Shown: positions 1 through 9,968, counted from the first letter of the stretch. The stretch is DNA of 64,000 nucleotides from Luteimonas terrae (GCF_004358165.1 NZ_SMTG01000002.1:1240001-1304000), one strand, 5' to 3'. The notes: a model not told the origin generated them from the letters alone. Made by a program: numbers and translations.

Positions 1-99
1 TCGCGAGGCCGCCTCCAGCCGGGCCTCGCGGTCCAGCAGCACCAGGACGAGCAGCCCGACGCTCAGCACGACCCCCAGCCACAGACCCGCGTTGCGCAT
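1..99 (-). CDS. N-terminal fragment of a single-span membrane protein (runs off window start)
   Basis: The minus strand from position 99 opens with a short Met-Arg-Asn segment followed by a strongly hydrophobic stretch (residues 5-22, rich in Leu and Val) and then a charged DREARLEA segment. This looks like a signal anchor leading into a coiled coil or periplasmic domain. Only about 33 residues are inside the window, so the family cannot be named. No convincing ribosome binding site precedes the ATG, and the frame stays open upstream to about position 231, so a TTG start near 177 or 210 is possible. The gene is divergent from the pyrH block. The call rests on the hydrophobic profile alone. 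Confidence 0.35.
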   Translation of the reverse strand, partial: MRNAGLWLGVVLSVGLLVLVLLDREARLEAASR

Positions 100-359
100 G
101 GCCCGGACCGAGCGGAGCCGTCGCGACTGGGGGCTGGCGTGGTCGGGTGCGTCCGGGGTCTGGGCTGCTCCGTGCAAGGAAGCCGCTCTTGCTGCCGTAG
201 AGACCGCCAAGCATGCCGCGAAAAATCCTGAACACGTTGCTCAGAAAAGTCTGAAAACCCGCGCCCGGCCCGGCGCTTGTTGCACGCCCGGAACCGGGTT
301 TCACGTCCGCGCTCCGCATGGCGCGCAAGCCTGACCCGACCCCCCTCGAGACCTCCGAC

Positions 360-644
360 ATGACCCAGAAGACGCCACCCGAAAAATCGCCGGCGACGAC
401 ATCGCGCGGCAACCGTGCCACGGGCGACCGCATGGCCTCGAACGGCGACGAGTACGCGGACGACAACAACACCTCGGGCGAAGGCAACGACGCATCGTTG
501 ACCGCCGGTCCCGGATTCGTCCGCAAGGTCGATACGGACAAGGCCGCAGGTCGAGCCGGCGAGCGCGACAGCGGCGCAGGCAATCGCGCCCCCGAGGCAG
601 ACGCGAACGACGATGGAGACGGCGCCTCGACGCAGCGCGACTGA
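360..644 (+). CDS. small acidic, probably disordered protein of unknown function
   Basis: This 94-residue frame (from ATG 360; an upstream ATG at 318 is also in frame) encodes a very hydrophilic, Gly/Asp/Asn/Thr-rich protein with no hydrophobic segment, no cysteine and no motif I recognise. A central GEGNDASLTAGPGFVRKV stretch looks less random than the rest. It has the same general character as the 58-residue product at 33952-34128: acidic, rich in Pro/Asn/Asp and without predicted fold. It lies between a divergent membrane-protein gene and pyrH. No strong ribosome binding site is visible. In DNA of this GC content chance open frames are common, so expression is only moderately likely. Confidence 0.45.
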   Translation: MTQKTPPEKSPATTSRGNRATGDRMASNGDEYADDNNTSGEGNDASLTAGPGFVRKVDTDKAAGRAGERDSGAGNRAPEADANDDGDGASTQRD

Positions 645-688
645 GCGTTCCATCGCGTTCCGGGCGCGCATCGCGGGGACCGATCCCC

Positions 689-694
689 TAGAAT
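689..694 (+). promoter_or_regulatory. candidate -10 element for pyrH
   Basis: TAGAAT lies 32 bases upstream of the pyrH ATG in the gap after the small acidic ORF. It matches TATAAT at five of six positions. No recognisable -35 hexamer sits at the right distance. The GC-rich surroundings make the AT-rich hexamer stand out, but this is a weak prediction. Confidence 0.35.
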
Positions 695-725
695 CCGCAG
701 CGTCCTCGCCCCCGGAGTCCTGCGC

Positions 726-1454
726 ATGTCGTCTTCCCCCCTCGCCTATCGCCGCGTCCTGCTGAAACTCTCCGGCGAGGCCCTGATGGGCGACGAGGAT
801 TACGGCATCGACCCCAAGGTCATCGGCCGTCTTGCCGACGAGGTGATCGAGGCCCAGAAGGCCGGCGCCGAAGTCGGCCTGGTCATCGGCGGCGGCAACA
901 TCTTCCGCGGCGCGGGCCTCGCGGCCGGCGGCATGGACCGGGTGACGGGCGACCAGATGGGCATGCTCGCCACGGTCATCAACGCACTCGCCATGCAGGA
1001 CGCGCTGGAGAAGCGCGGCGCGCGCGCGCGCGTGATGAGCGCGATCAAGATCAACGACGTCTGCGAGGACTACATCCGCCGCCGTGCGATCCGGCACATG
1101 GAGAAGGGCCGCATCGCGATCTTCGCCGCCGGCGTCGGCAGCCCGTTCTTCACCACCGACTCGGGCGCTGCGCTGCGCGGCATCGAGATCGGCGCCGACC
1201 TGCTGCTCAAGGCGACCAAGGTCGACGGCGTCTACGACGCCGATCCGAAGAAGGTGCCGGGCGCCAAGCGCTACGACCGCCTGACCTACGACGAGGTCAT
1301 CAGCCAGGGTCTGGAAGTCATGGACACCGCGGCCTTCGCACTGGCACGCGACTCCGATCTGCCGCTGCGCATCTTCGACATGAGCCAGCCCGGCGTGCTG
1401 CTGCGCATCCTGCGTGGCGAGGCGATCGGCACCCTGGTGCAGGGCCGCAACTGA
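726..1454 (+). CDS. pyrH: UMP kinase
   Basis: PyrH phosphorylates UMP to UDP in the cytoplasm, feeding RNA, UDP-sugar and CTP synthesis. The bacterial enzyme is a hexamer of the amino-acid-kinase fold and is unrelated to eukaryotic UMP/CMP kinase. Seen here: the N-terminal [11 protein letters not shown] phosphate-binding segment (residues 12-22), the [11 protein letters not shown] loop (about 55-65) and the [13 protein letters not shown] segment typical of the family. The length of 242 residues is normal. It heads the long co-oriented block with frr and uppS. The distance of about 100 bases to frr, with a TATAAT in between, suggests frr can also be transcribed separately. Confidence 0.97.
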   Translation: MSSSPLAYRRVLLKLSGEALMGDEDYGIDPKVIGRLADEVIEAQKAGAEVGLVIGGGNIFRGAGLAAGGMDRVTGDQMGMLATVINALAMQDALEKRGARARVMSAIKINDVCEDYIRRRAIRHMEKGRIAIFAAGVGSPFFTTDSGAALRGIEIGADLLLKATKVDGVYDADPKKVPGAKRYDRLTYDEVISQGLEVMDTAAFALARDSDLPLRIFDMSQPGVLLRILRGEAIGTLVQGRN

Positions 1455-1522
1455 GCCCGCCAGGCGCGGCTGCGTGCCGCGCCGCCGCATACGCCACGGC
1501 CCCGTCGCCGGTCGCGGACGCT

Positions 1523-1528
1523 TATAAT
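1523..1528 (+). promoter_or_regulatory. consensus -10 hexamer upstream of frr
   Basis: A perfect TATAAT sits 32 bases before the frr ATG inside the otherwise GC-rich pyrH-frr gap. The -35 region 17 bases upstream is GC-rich and does not match TTGACA, so strength depends on the -10 or on an activator. It is a likely internal promoter of the pyrH-frr-uppS cluster. Confidence 0.5.
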
Positions 1529-1560
1529 CGTCCGATTCCGCACACGGACCGGGGCCGCGC

Positions 1561-2118
1561 ATGCTCAACGACATCAAAAAAGACACCCAGACCCGCATGG
1601 CCAAGAGCGTCGAAGCGCTCAAGCACACGCTGGTCAAGGTGCGCACCGGCCGCGCCTCGACCGCCCTGGTCGACAGCATCAAGGTCAACTACCACGGCTC
1701 GGACATGCCGCTGAGCCAGGTCGCCAGCGTGCAGGTGTCGGATGCGCGCTCGCTGGTCATCACGCCGTGGGAGAAGCAGATCGTCGGTGCGATCGAGAAG
1801 GCGATTCTCGGCTCCGACCTCGGTCTGACCCCGAACACCGCCGGCACCACGATCCGCCTCAACCTGCCCGCCCTGACCGAGGAGCGCCGCAAGGAGCTGA
1901 CCAAGGTCGTGCACGGCGAAGGCGAGGACACGAAGGTCGCGATCCGCAACATCCGCCGCGACGCAAACCAGCAGATCAAGGAACTCCTCAAGGAGAAGCT
2001 GATCTCCGAGGACGACGTGCGCCGCGGGGAAGACGACATCCAGAAGGTCACCGACGCGGCGATCAAGGACGTCGACGAGGTCGTCAAGGGCAAGGAACAG
2101 GAACTGATGACGGTCTGA
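1561..2118 (+). CDS. frr: ribosome recycling factor
   Basis: RRF works with EF-G to split the post-termination ribosome so the subunits can be reused. The 185-residue product is full length and has the typical three-helix-bundle sequence: an N-terminal [13 protein letters not shown] segment, the [14 protein letters not shown] segment, and a long charged C-terminal helix pair rich in Lys/Glu that includes EERRKELTK and the [10 protein letters not shown] segment. Arg residues in the IRNIRR segment are those known in the family for ribosome contact. It lies between pyrH and uppS, the order common in proteobacteria, and ends 19 bases before uppS. Confidence 0.97.
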   Translation: MLNDIKKDTQTRMAKSVEALKHTLVKVRTGRASTALVDSIKVNYHGSDMPLSQVASVQVSDARSLVITPWEKQIVGAIEKAILGSDLGLTPNTAGTTIRLNLPALTEERRKELTKVVHGEGEDTKVAIRNIRRDANQQIKELLKEKLISEDDVRRGEDDIQKVTDAAIKDVDEVVKGKEQELMTV

Positions 2119-2137
2119 CGGCCCGCCTGCGGTCCGC

Positions 2138-2911
2138 ATGAACATTCCGTCCCAGACCGGTCCCGTTCCCCGCCACATCGCCGTCATCATGGACGGCAAC
2201 GGGCGCTGGGCCGCGCGCCGCAAGCGCCCGCGCGCGATCGGCCACCGCGCCGGCGCGCGCACGGTCAACGTCTGCATCGATTTTTGCCTGGAACGCGGCG
2301 TCGAGGCGCTGACCCTGTTCGCGTTCTCGAGCGAGAACTGGGGGCGCCCGGACGAGGAAGTCGGCGCGCTGATGAAGCTGTTTCTCGGCGCGCTGGACCG
2401 CGAGGTCGGCGAACTGCACCGCCGTGGCGTGCGCCTGCGTTTCATCGGCGAGCGGAGCCGCTTCAGCGAGGCGATCCGCCAGCGCATGGCCGCGGCCGAA
2501 GCGCAGACCGCCGGCAATGCGCGGCTGTCGCTCAACGTGGCGGCCAGCTACGGCGGTCGGCAGGACATCGCGATGGCGGCACGCGCGCTGGCGGAGGACG
2601 TCGCGGCCGGACGACTGAAGGCCGACGACATCGACGAAACCACGCTGGGAGCGCGCGTCGCCCTGGCGGACCTGCCGGCGCCCGATCTGTTCATCCGCAC
2701 CGGCGGAGATCTGCGCGTCAGCAACTTCCTGCTGTGGCAGCTGGCCTACACCGAACTGTGGTTCACCGAGACCCTGTGGCCGGAGTTCGGCGTCGAGGAA
2801 CTCGAGCAGGCCCTGCACGTCTACGCCTCGCGCGAACGACGCTTCGGGCTGACCGGCGAGCAGATCGCCGCCACCCAGGCCGCATCGCCCATGGAGGGCC
2901 GCCACCCATGA
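2138..2911 (+). CDS. uppS: undecaprenyl (cis-polyprenyl) diphosphate synthase
   Basis: UppS adds isopentenyl units in cis to farnesyl diphosphate to make the C55 carrier lipid for peptidoglycan and O-antigen. The diagnostic [12 protein letters not shown] motif is at residues 14-25 with the catalytic Asp at 19, followed by the GHRAGA segment, FSSENWGRP, and near the end [14 protein letters not shown] and LWPEF. The 257-residue length is normal. Its TGA overlaps the cdsA ATG by four bases (ATGA), so translational coupling is likely. IspA, which makes its allylic substrate, is encoded at 21454-22353. Confidence 0.97.
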   Translation: MNIPSQTGPVPRHIAVIMDGNGRWAARRKRPRAIGHRAGARTVNVCIDFCLERGVEALTLFAFSSENWGRPDEEVGALMKLFLGALDREVGELHRRGVRLRFIGERSRFSEAIRQRMAAAEAQTAGNARLSLNVAASYGGRQDIAMAARALAEDVAAGRLKADDIDETTLGARVALADLPAPDLFIRTGGDLRVSNFLLWQLAYTELWFTETLWPEFGVEELEQALHVYASRERRFGLTGEQIAATQAASPMEGRHP

Positions 2912-3747
2912 CCCGCACCCGTGTCATCGCCGCGCTGCTGATGGCCCCGACCGCCATCGCCGCCGTGCTGCTGCTCAACACGCCGTGGATGGCGGCCGTC
3001 TCGGCGATCATCTTCCTCGCCGCGCTGTGGGAATGGCTGCGCCTGACCGACATCGAGGACACCCTCGCCCGCACCGCGCTGCTGGCCTTGAACCTGCTGC
3101 TGATGGTGGCCATCGTCTGGGCCTCGGCCACCGGCGGCGGCTCGCTGGTGCTGTTGAAGATCCTGGCGATGGTCGGCGTGGCCTGGTGGCTGTTGGCGAC
3201 GCTGTGGCTGCGCCATTACGACTTCGCGTCCGATCACGACACGAAAGCCCGCGTGTTCAAGCTCGCCGCCGGCACGCTGGCGGTGATTCCGGCCTGGGCG
3301 GCGCTGTGCGTGATCCATGCCGGGGAGAACGGCGAACACGGCAACCGCTGGCTGCTGCTGGCGCTGGCCATCGTCTGGGCGACCGACACCGGCGCGTATT
3401 TCGCCGGTCGCAAGTTCGGCAAGCGCAAGCTCGCACCGCGCATCAGCCCCAACAAGACCGTCGAAGGCCTGGCGGGCGGTGTCGCGGCCGGCGTACTGGT
3501 GGCGGTGGCGTTCGCGCCGCTGGCCGGTGCCACGGCGGCGCAGTTGCCGCTGGTCGCGCTGGTCGCCATGGCGACCGTCCTGGCGTCGGTGGTCGGCGAC
3601 CTGTTCGAGAGCCTCCTCAAGCGCCATGTCGGTGCCAAGGATTCGGGCACGCTGATTCCCGGCCACGGCGGCGTCCTCGACCGTCTGGACAGCGTGCTCG
3701 CCGCGCTGCCGGTGTTCGCCTTCGGCCAGATCTGGCTCGGCTTCTGA
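2908..3747 (+). CDS. cdsA: phosphatidate cytidylyltransferase (CDP-diglyceride synthase)
   Basis: CdsA makes CDP-diacylglycerol from phosphatidate and CTP, the branch point for all membrane phospholipids. The 279-residue product is almost wholly hydrophobic with about seven to eight membrane spans. The family signature is clear in the C-terminal third: [12 protein letters not shown], then [18 protein letters not shown], then the [10 protein letters not shown] segment holding the conserved Asp residues. The start is set by the ATGA overlap with uppS; the longer open frame upstream is only the shadow of uppS. dxr begins two bases after the stop. Confidence 0.96.
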   Translation: MTRTRVIAALLMAPTAIAAVLLLNTPWMAAVSAIIFLAALWEWLRLTDIEDTLARTALLALNLLLMVAIVWASATGGGSLVLLKILAMVGVAWWLLATLWLRHYDFASDHDTKARVFKLAAGTLAVIPAWAALCVIHAGENGEHGNRWLLLALAIVWATDTGAYFAGRKFGKRKLAPRISPNKTVEGLAGGVAAGVLVAVAFAPLAGATAAQLPLVALVAMATVLASVVGDLFESLLKRHVGAKDSGTLIPGHGGVLDRLDSVLAALPVFAFGQIWLGF

Positions 3748-3749
3748 CC

Positions 3750-4946
3750 ATGGCCACGGTTCCAGACGGGCTGCGCCGCGTCGCGGTGTTTGGCGCGACC
3801 GGTTCGATCGGCACGTCCGCGCTGGACGTCATCGCCCGGCATCCCGGGCGGCTGCGCGCCAGCGTGCTGGCGGCCGGTCGCAATGTGGAGGCGCTGGTCG
3901 CCCTGTGCGTCACCCATCGCCCCGACCATGCGGTCATCGCCGATCCGGATCTGCTCGATGCGCTCGCGAACGCGCTCCGCGCGGCGGGCCTCGCCACCGT
4001 GCCGCACGCCGGCATGGCCGCGCTCGACACCCTGGCGCGCGATGCCGATGCCTGCGACACCGTGGTCGCGGCGATCGTGGGCGCCGCCGGTCTCGATTCC
4101 ACGCTGGCCGCGCTGCGCGCCGGCAAGCGGGTGCTGCTGGCCAACAAGGAGTCGCTGGTGCTGGCCGGCGAGCTGATGCTGCAGGCCGCGCGCGAGGCCG
4201 GCGCGACCATCGTGCCGATCGACAGCGAGCACAACGCCATCCACCAGTGCCTGCCCGCCGACGGCGACTGCAGCGGCGTCGCGCGCATCGTGCTGACGGC
4301 CTCGGGCGGTCCGTTCCGCGGTCGCAGTCGTGCGCAGCTGGCCGACGTCACGCCGGCGCAGGCGGTCGCGCATCCGAAATGGTCGATGGGTCCGAAGATC
4401 TCCGTCGATTCGGCCACGCTGATGAACAAGGGACTGGAGCTCATCGAAGCCCACCACCTGTTCGGCATGCCGGCCGACCGCCTCGACGTGCTGGTGCATC
4501 CGCAGAGCCTGGTGCACTCCTTCGTCGAGTTCATCGACGGTTCCACGCTCGCGCAGCTCGGACTGCCCGACATGCGCACCGCGCTCGCGGTCGGACTGGG
4601 CTATCCGGACCGTATCGCCTCGGGCGTGGCCGGCCTGGATCTCCTGCGCCACGGGCGACTGGATTTCGAATCGCCCGACACCGACGCGTTCCCCTGCCTG
4701 GCGCTCGCCCGCGCCGCGCTGGTCGCCGGCGGCACCGCGCCCGCCCTGCTCAACGCGGCCAACGAAGTGGCCGTTTCAGCCTTTCTTCAGGGGCAATTGC
4801 GTTTTCTGGCGATCCCTGCGCTGGTCGAGCATGTGCTCGCCACGCTCCCCGCCGCCGATGCGGCGTCGCTCGACGTGCTGCGCGATGCCGACGCGCGTGC
4901 GCGCGACGTCGCCACGCAGGCGCTCACCACCGGCACCCTCCACTGA
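3750..4946 (+). CDS. dxr: 1-deoxy-D-xylulose-5-phosphate reductoisomerase
   Basis: Dxr converts DXP to MEP with NADPH, the committed step of the non-mevalonate isoprenoid pathway. The N-terminal NADPH-binding motif [15 protein letters not shown] is at about residues 13-27. The metal and substrate site is visible as [12 protein letters not shown], then [20 protein letters not shown], then [11 protein letters not shown]. The 398-residue length is usual. The start ATG lies two bases after the cdsA stop; the open frame extending upstream is noncoding shadow of cdsA. dxs, the gene for the preceding step, is not in this window. Confidence 0.96.
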   Translation: MATVPDGLRRVAVFGATGSIGTSALDVIARHPGRLRASVLAAGRNVEALVALCVTHRPDHAVIADPDLLDALANALRAAGLATVPHAGMAALDTLARDADACDTVVAAIVGAAGLDSTLAALRAGKRVLLANKESLVLAGELMLQAAREAGATIVPIDSEHNAIHQCLPADGDCSGVARIVLTASGGPFRGRSRAQLADVTPAQAVAHPKWSMGPKISVDSATLMNKGLELIEAHHLFGMPADRLDVLVHPQSLVHSFVEFIDGSTLAQLGLPDMRTALAVGLGYPDRIASGVAGLDLLRHGRLDFESPDTDAFPCLALARAALVAGGTAPALLNAANEVAVSAFLQGQLRFLAIPALVEHVLATLPAADAASLDVLRDADARARDVATQALTTGTLH

Positions 4947-4955
4947 GCATGCGTG

Positions 4956-6317
4956 ATGTCTGAATTCCTCGGCTCGGTGTGGTGGCTGATCGTCAGCCTG
5001 GGCGTGCTGGTCACCTTCCACGAGTTCGGCCACTACTGGGTGGCGCGCCGCTGCGGCGTGCGCGTGCTGCGGTTCTCGATCGGCTTCGGGCGCGCGTTGT
5101 GGTCGCGCACCGGCAAAGACGGCACCGTCTACCAGGTGGCGATGATTCCGCTGGGCGGCTACGTCAAGATGCTCGACGAGCGCGAGGCGCCGGTGCCGGA
5201 GGCGGAGGCGCACGAGGCTTTCAATCGCGCGTCGGTGTGGAAGCGCATCGCCATCGTCGCCGCCGGTCCCGTGGCGAACCTGATTCTCTGCGTCGCGCTG
5301 TTGTGGGCGATGTTCGTGATCGGCCGCCCGGACTATGCGCCGGTCGTCGGCCAGGTCAGCGGGATCGCCGAAACTTCGGGGCTGCGCGCAGGCGACCGCA
5401 TCGATGCGGTGGGCGATCGCGAGACCCCGACCTGGATGGAGGTGCAGCTGGCCCTGCTGCCGGCCGCGCTCGATCACCGCGACGTCGCATTGCAGGTCAC
5501 CGACGAGCGTGACCGTGCGGTGGTACGCGAACTCGCGCTGTCCTCGCTGCCGTCCGACTTCGACCAGCGCCGCATCGCCGCATCCATCGGTCTGTGGCCG
5601 CGGCATCTGCTGCTGCCGGCGGTGGTCGGCCGCGTCGAGGAAGGCTCGGCGGCTTGGGGCATCCTCGCCGAGGGCGATCGCCTGACCGCGATCGACGGCA
5701 GCCCGGTCCGCGTGTTCGAGGACATCGGCCCGCTGGTGCAACGCCTGGGCGACCAGGGCGGCACGGCGATGGTCGAGGTCGAGCGCGACGGCGAACGGCT
5801 CGCGCTGGAAATGGCGCCCCGGCGCGCGGAACTGCCGGACGGCCGCGGCGAATACTGGGCCTTCGGCATTGCGCCGGAGGCCTTCGTGCCGCCCGCCAAG
5901 GACGCGATCCAACGCTACGGCGTACTCGCATCGGTGCCAGCCGCATTCCACGAAGTGGGCCACCTGACCGGCCAGCTGGTGGGCATGATCGGACGCGCGT
6001 TCACCGGGCGGGTGGCGATCGAGAACACGGTCGCCGGCCCGATCACCATTGCCCGGGCTGCCAACACCTACGCGAACCAGGGCGTCGCCTGGTACCTGAC
6101 CATCCTCGCCCTGCTGTCGCTGAGCCTGGCGATCCTGAACCTCCTCCCCATCCCGCTGCTGGATGGGGGACACCTGTTGTATTACCTTATCGAGTTGGTC
6201 AAAGGCAGCCCCGTGAGTGAGCGCGCGATGGTGGCCGGGCAGTACGTCGGCATGGCCCTGTTGGCCAGTCTGATGGGCCTGGCGTTCTACAACGACATCC
6301 TCCAACTCGTGCGCTGA
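4956..6317 (+). CDS. rseP: site-2 zinc metalloprotease RseP
   Basis: RseP is the inner-membrane protease that makes the second cut in the anti-sigma factor RseA during the sigma-E envelope stress response and also clears signal peptides. The HEFGH zinc motif is at residues 22-26 in the first membrane span, and the distal LNLLPIPLLDGGHL motif carrying the third ligand is near residue 400. Two PDZ-type domains lie between. Length is 453 residues. ATG 4956 is chosen; a GTG one codon upstream is also in frame. The stop overlaps the region just ahead of bamA. This outer-membrane assembly neighbourhood fits the stress-response role. Confidence 0.96.
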   Translation: MSEFLGSVWWLIVSLGVLVTFHEFGHYWVARRCGVRVLRFSIGFGRALWSRTGKDGTVYQVAMIPLGGYVKMLDEREAPVPEAEAHEAFNRASVWKRIAIVAAGPVANLILCVALLWAMFVIGRPDYAPVVGQVSGIAETSGLRAGDRIDAVGDRETPTWMEVQLALLPAALDHRDVALQVTDERDRAVVRELALSSLPSDFDQRRIAASIGLWPRHLLLPAVVGRVEEGSAAWGILAEGDRLTAIDGSPVRVFEDIGPLVQRLGDQGGTAMVEVERDGERLALEMAPRRAELPDGRGEYWAFGIAPEAFVPPAKDAIQRYGVLASVPAAFHEVGHLTGQLVGMIGRAFTGRVAIENTVAGPITIARAANTYANQGVAWYLTILALLSLSLAILNLLPIPLLDGGHLLYYLIELVKGSPVSERAMVAGQYVGMALLASLMGLAFYNDILQLVR

Positions 6318-6385
6318 TGCCTGCCACCGACCCGGTTTCCGCCGTGCCACACACGCCGGAACCCCTCCCCTACCCGGATCCAAAG

Positions 6386-8926
6386 ATGACGCGAATGCCC
6401 GACCGCCGCCTGCTTGCCCTCGCCCTCGCCGCGGTGATCGCCGCTCCGGCCTGGGCCCAGACGTCGGCCACCGCGCCCGCCGCCCTGCCGCCGTTGGCAC
6501 CACCGGGCGCCAGCGAGTTCACCGTCAGCGACATCCGCGTCGACGGCCTGCAGCGCATCGGCGCCGGCACGGTCTTCACCTATCTGCCGGTCGAGCGCGG
6601 CGATGCCATCAACAGCACGCGCATCTCCGAGTCGGTGCGCGCGCTGTACCGCACCGGCTTCTTCGAGGACGTGCAGGTCGCGCGCCAGGGCGACATCCTG
6701 GTGTTCACGGTCACCGAGCGCCCGGCCATCAACCGCCTGACGCTGACCGGCAACAAGGACATCAAGACCGAGGACCTGCTCAAGGGCCTGACCGACATCG
6801 GCCTGTCGGAGGGCGAGACCTTCGACCGCCTGGCGCTCGACCGCGTCACCCAGGAGCTGGTGCGCCAGTACAACAACCGCGGCAAGTACAACGTCAAGAT
6901 CACCCCGACGGTGTCGCGCCTGGACCGCAACCGCGTCGACGTCACCATCAACGTCGAGGAAGGCAAGGCGGCCAAGATCCGCCACATCAACATCGTCGGC
7001 AACGAGGTCTACGACCTCGACACGCTGACCGACAACTGGGAATCGGGCGAGTCGAACTGGCTCAGTTGGTACCGCCGCGACGACCAGTACTCCCGCGAGA
7101 AGCTCGAGGGCGACCGCGAGAAGCTGCACAACTTCTATCTCGACCGCGGCTACATCGACTTCAGCGAAGACAGCATCCAGGTCTCGATCAGCCCCGACAA
7201 GGCGGACATGTTCATCACCGCCGGCATCACCGAGGGCGAGATCTACAAGGTGTCGGACGTGCAGGTCACCGGCAACACGGTGCTGCCCAAGGAAGACATC
7301 GAGAGCCGCGTCTTCGTGCAGAAGGACCAGGTGTTCTCGCGCGCGCTGCTGGAACTGAGCTCGGACGCGATCATCGCCGCGCTGGGCAACATCGGTTACG
7401 CCTTCGCCCAGGTCAATCCGATTCCGGAAGTCGACCGCGAGAACCGCACCGTCGCGATCAACATGCAGGTCGTGCCGGGCCCGCGCGTCAACGTGCGCCG
7501 CATCCAGTTCAAGGGCAACACCCGCACCGCCGACGAGGTGATGCGACGCGAGATGCGCCAGTTCGAAGGCAGCTGGTATTCGCAGGCCGCGGTCGACCGC
7601 TCCAAGGTCCGCCTGCAGCGCCTGGGCTATTTCGAGTCGGGCAGCGTCAACGTCGAGACCCAGCCGGTACCGGGCAGCAACGACCAGGTCGACGTGATCT
7701 TCAGCGTCACCGAAACCACCTCGGGCAGCTTCGTGTTCGGCCTCGGCTACTCGCAGCTCGCCGGCGTGACCACCTCCGTGCAGCTGTCGCAGAACAACTT
7801 CCTCGGCAGCGGCAACCGCGTGTCGGTCGAAGCGCAGCGCAACGTCTACCTGCAGCGCTACTCGTTCTCCTTCATGAACCCGTACTTCACCGACGGTGGC
7901 ATGTCGCTGGGCTACAACCTGTGGTGGCGCGAGTTCGACAACTCCGAGTTCAACACCGCGCAGTATTCGTCGACCAGCGCCGCCGGCCAGGCGATCCTCG
8001 GCATTCCGCTGACCGAGAACGACTCGATCTCGCTGCTGCTCGGCGTGGACCGCAACCAGATCTTCGCCTTCCGCCGCTCGTCGCCCGAATCGATCGTCGA
8101 CTACATCGACGCCTTCGGCTCGCGCACCTTCCACGCCTGGCGCAGTGAACTGGCCTGGGCGCGCGACACCCGCAACGACTATCTGCAGCCGACCCGCGGC
8201 ATGATGCAGCGCGTCTCGCTGGAAACCACGCTGCCCGGTTCCAGCGCCGAGTACTACAAGCTCAACTACGAGATCTCGAAGTACTGGCCCATCAACCGTC
8301 ATCTCGTGCTCAACACGCGCGCCGAGATCGGCTACGGCGACAGCTACGGCAGCGATGTGGTGCGCAATGTCTGCTTCACCCCGCCGACCTTCACCGACAG
8401 CAACGGCGACGGTGTCCCCGATACCGAGGTGCCCGGTCCGCCGCCGAGCGACCCGTGCGACCCGACGTCTTCGGATTACCTGCGCACGCTGACTGCGACC
8501 GGCCTGCCGTTCTACGAGAACTTCTACGCCGGTGGTGCGCGCTCGGTCCGCGGCTTCCGCGACAACACGCTCGGTCCGCGCGAGGCAGCGCTGGGCAGCT
8601 CCTTCCTGCAGCCGATCGGCGGCGCGGTCAAGACGGTCGGCTCGGCCGAAATGTTCTTCCCGCAGCTGATCAAGTCGCCGGCGGCGCGCATCTCGGCCTT
8701 CGTCGACTTCGGCAACGTCTACAAGGACGTCGACAGCTGGGATGCCAAGGAACTGCGCGCGTCGGCAGGTGTGGCGCTGATGTGGCGTGCGCCGGTCGGC
8801 CCGATCTCGATCAGCTACGCCTACCCGCTGCGCCAGCAGAAGGAAGTGCGCGGCGGCGCCGGCGACCTGATCAAGCAGGGCGACGAGGTCGAGCGCCTGC
8901 AGTTCACCTTCGGCGGCGCGTTCTGA
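6386..8926 (+). CDS. bamA: outer membrane protein assembly factor BamA
   Basis: BamA is the essential beta-barrel insertase of the BAM complex. The chosen start (ATG 6386; ATG 6395 is an alternative) gives a normal signal peptide ending in AWAQ at about residue 24. An upstream in-frame ATG at 6317 would add 23 Pro-rich residues ahead of the signal peptide and is unlikely. Five POTRA domains fill about residues 35-430, followed by a 16-strand barrel with the conserved VRGF motif of loop 6 at 721-724 and a C-terminal Phe. A DSNGDGVPDT insertion near residue 670 lies in an extracellular loop. In E. coli skp follows; here lpxD follows directly. Confidence 0.96.
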   Translation: MTRMPDRRLLALALAAVIAAPAWAQTSATAPAALPPLAPPGASEFTVSDIRVDGLQRIGAGTVFTYLPVERGDAINSTRISESVRALYRTGFFEDVQVARQGDILVFTVTERPAINRLTLTGNKDIKTEDLLKGLTDIGLSEGETFDRLALDRVTQELVRQYNNRGKYNVKITPTVSRLDRNRVDVTINVEEGKAAKIRHINIVGNEVYDLDTLTDNWESGESNWLSWYRRDDQYSREKLEGDREKLHNFYLDRGYIDFSEDSIQVSISPDKADMFITAGITEGEIYKVSDVQVTGNTVLPKEDIESRVFVQKDQVFSRALLELSSDAIIAALGNIGYAFAQVNPIPEVDRENRTVAINMQVVPGPRVNVRRIQFKGNTRTADEVMRREMRQFEGSWYSQAAVDRSKVRLQRLGYFESGSVNVETQPVPGSNDQVDVIFSVTETTSGSFVFGLGYSQLAGVTTSVQLSQNNFLGSGNRVSVEAQRNVYLQRYSFSFMNPYFTDGGMSLGYNLWWREFDNSEFNTAQYSSTSAAGQAILGIPLTENDSISLLLGVDRNQIFAFRRSSPESIVDYIDAFGSRTFHAWRSELAWARDTRNDYLQPTRGMMQRVSLETTLPGSSAEYYKLNYEISKYWPINRHLVLNTRAEIGYGDSYGSDVVRNVCFTPPTFTDSNGDGVPDTEVPGPPPSDPCDPTSSDYLRTLTATGLPFYENFYAGGARSVRGFRDNTLGPREAALGSSFLQPIGGAVKTVGSAEMFFPQLIKSPAARISAFVDFGNVYKDVDSWDAKELRASAGVALMWRAPVGPISISYAYPLRQQKEVRGGAGDLIKQGDEVERLQFTFGGAF

Positions 8927-8939
8927 TCGCGCGTTGTCG

Positions 8940-9968
8940 ATGACGGAATCCAGCACACGCCACACCGCCGAAGCGCTCGCGCAGCGCTTCGGTCTCGCCA
9001 TCCACGGCGATCCTGGCACTGCGGTGTCGGGAGTCGCGACGCTGGCGGCGGCGAACGCGGATCAGCTCGCGTTCCTGTCCAACCCGCGCTACCGCCCGCA
9101 GCTGGCCGAAACGCGCGCCGGCATCGTGGTGCTGCGCGAGGCGGATGCCGTCGGACATGCCGGGACCGCACTGATCGCGAAGGATCCCTACGTCGCCTAC
9201 GCGAAGATCGCCGCGCTGTTCGAGCCGGCCACCGATGCGCCGGTCGGCGTCCATGACACGGCTGTCGTCGATCCGAGCGCCGTCGTCGACGCTGCGGCCT
9301 CGATCGGCCCGCATGTCGTCATCGGCGCGCGCAGCGTGGTCGAGGCCGGCGCGACGATCGGGCCTGGTTGCGTGATCGGCGAGGACTGCGTCGTCGGTGC
9401 GGGCAGCCGCCTGATCGCGCGCGTCACCCTGGTCAAGCGCGTCCGCCTGGGCGCGCGCGTCACCATCCACCCGGGCGCCGTACTCGGCGCCGACGGCTTC
9501 GGTCTGGCGATGGAAGCCGGCCACTGGGTCAACGTGCCGCAGCTCGGCGGCGTGGTCGTCGGCGACGACAGCGACATCGGCGCGAACACCACGATCGATC
9601 GCGGCGCGCTCGACGACACGGTGATCGGCGAGGACGTGCGCCTCGACAATCTGATCCAGATCGGACACAACGTGCGCATCGGCGCGCACACCGCGATCGC
9701 GGGCTGCGTCGGCATCGCCGGCAGCACGAAGATCGGCAGCTATTGCCTGCTCGCGGGCAAGGTCGGCGTCGCCGGCCATCTCGACATCTGCGACAAGGTC
9801 GTCGTCCATGCGATGACGATGGTGTCGGCATCCATCACCGAGCCCGGCGAGTATTCGGCCGGCATTCCCGCCCAGCCCACGCGCGAGTGGCGGAAGAATG
9901 CCGTGCGGATCCGCCAGCTCGATTCGCTCGCGCGTCGCGTCACGGCGCTCGGGAAGGGGGAATCATGA
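8940..9968 (+). CDS. lpxD: UDP-3-O-(3-hydroxyacyl)glucosamine N-acyltransferase
   Basis: LpxD adds the second hydroxyacyl chain, on the glucosamine nitrogen, in lipid A synthesis (third step). An N-terminal uridine-binding domain (to about residue 100) is followed by a left-handed parallel beta-helix of hexapeptide repeats. The catalytic-His segment IQIGHNVRIGAHTAIAGC is at about residues 239-256. Length is 342 residues from ATG 8940; a TTG two codons upstream is also in frame. The stop overlaps the fabZ ATG by four bases (ATGA). Confidence 0.95.
   Translation: MTESSTRHTAEALAQRFGLAIHGDPGTAVSGVATLAAANADQLAFLSNPRYRPQLAETRAGIVVLREADAVGHAGTALIAKDPYVAYAKIAALFEPATDAPVGVHDTAVVDPSAVVDAAASIGPHVVIGARSVVEAGATIGPGCVIGEDCVVGAGSRLIARVTLVKRVRLGARVTIHPGAVLGADGFGLAMEAGHWVNVPQLGGVVVGDDSDIGANTTIDRGALDDTVIGEDVRLDNLIQIGHNVRIGAHTAIAGCVGIAGSTKIGSYCLLAGKVGVAGHLDICDKVVVHAMTMVSASITEPGEYSAGIPAQPTREWRKNAVRIRQLDSLARRVTALGKGES

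Noticed and set aside
6317-6385. Upstream ATG extension of bamA overlapping the rseP stop
   Set aside because: It would put a Pro-rich stretch before a perfectly placed signal peptide, so the start at 6386 is preferred.
6287-9019. A 910-residue minus-strand frame opposite bamA
   Set aside because: It covers bamA exactly in antisense and lacks any family features.
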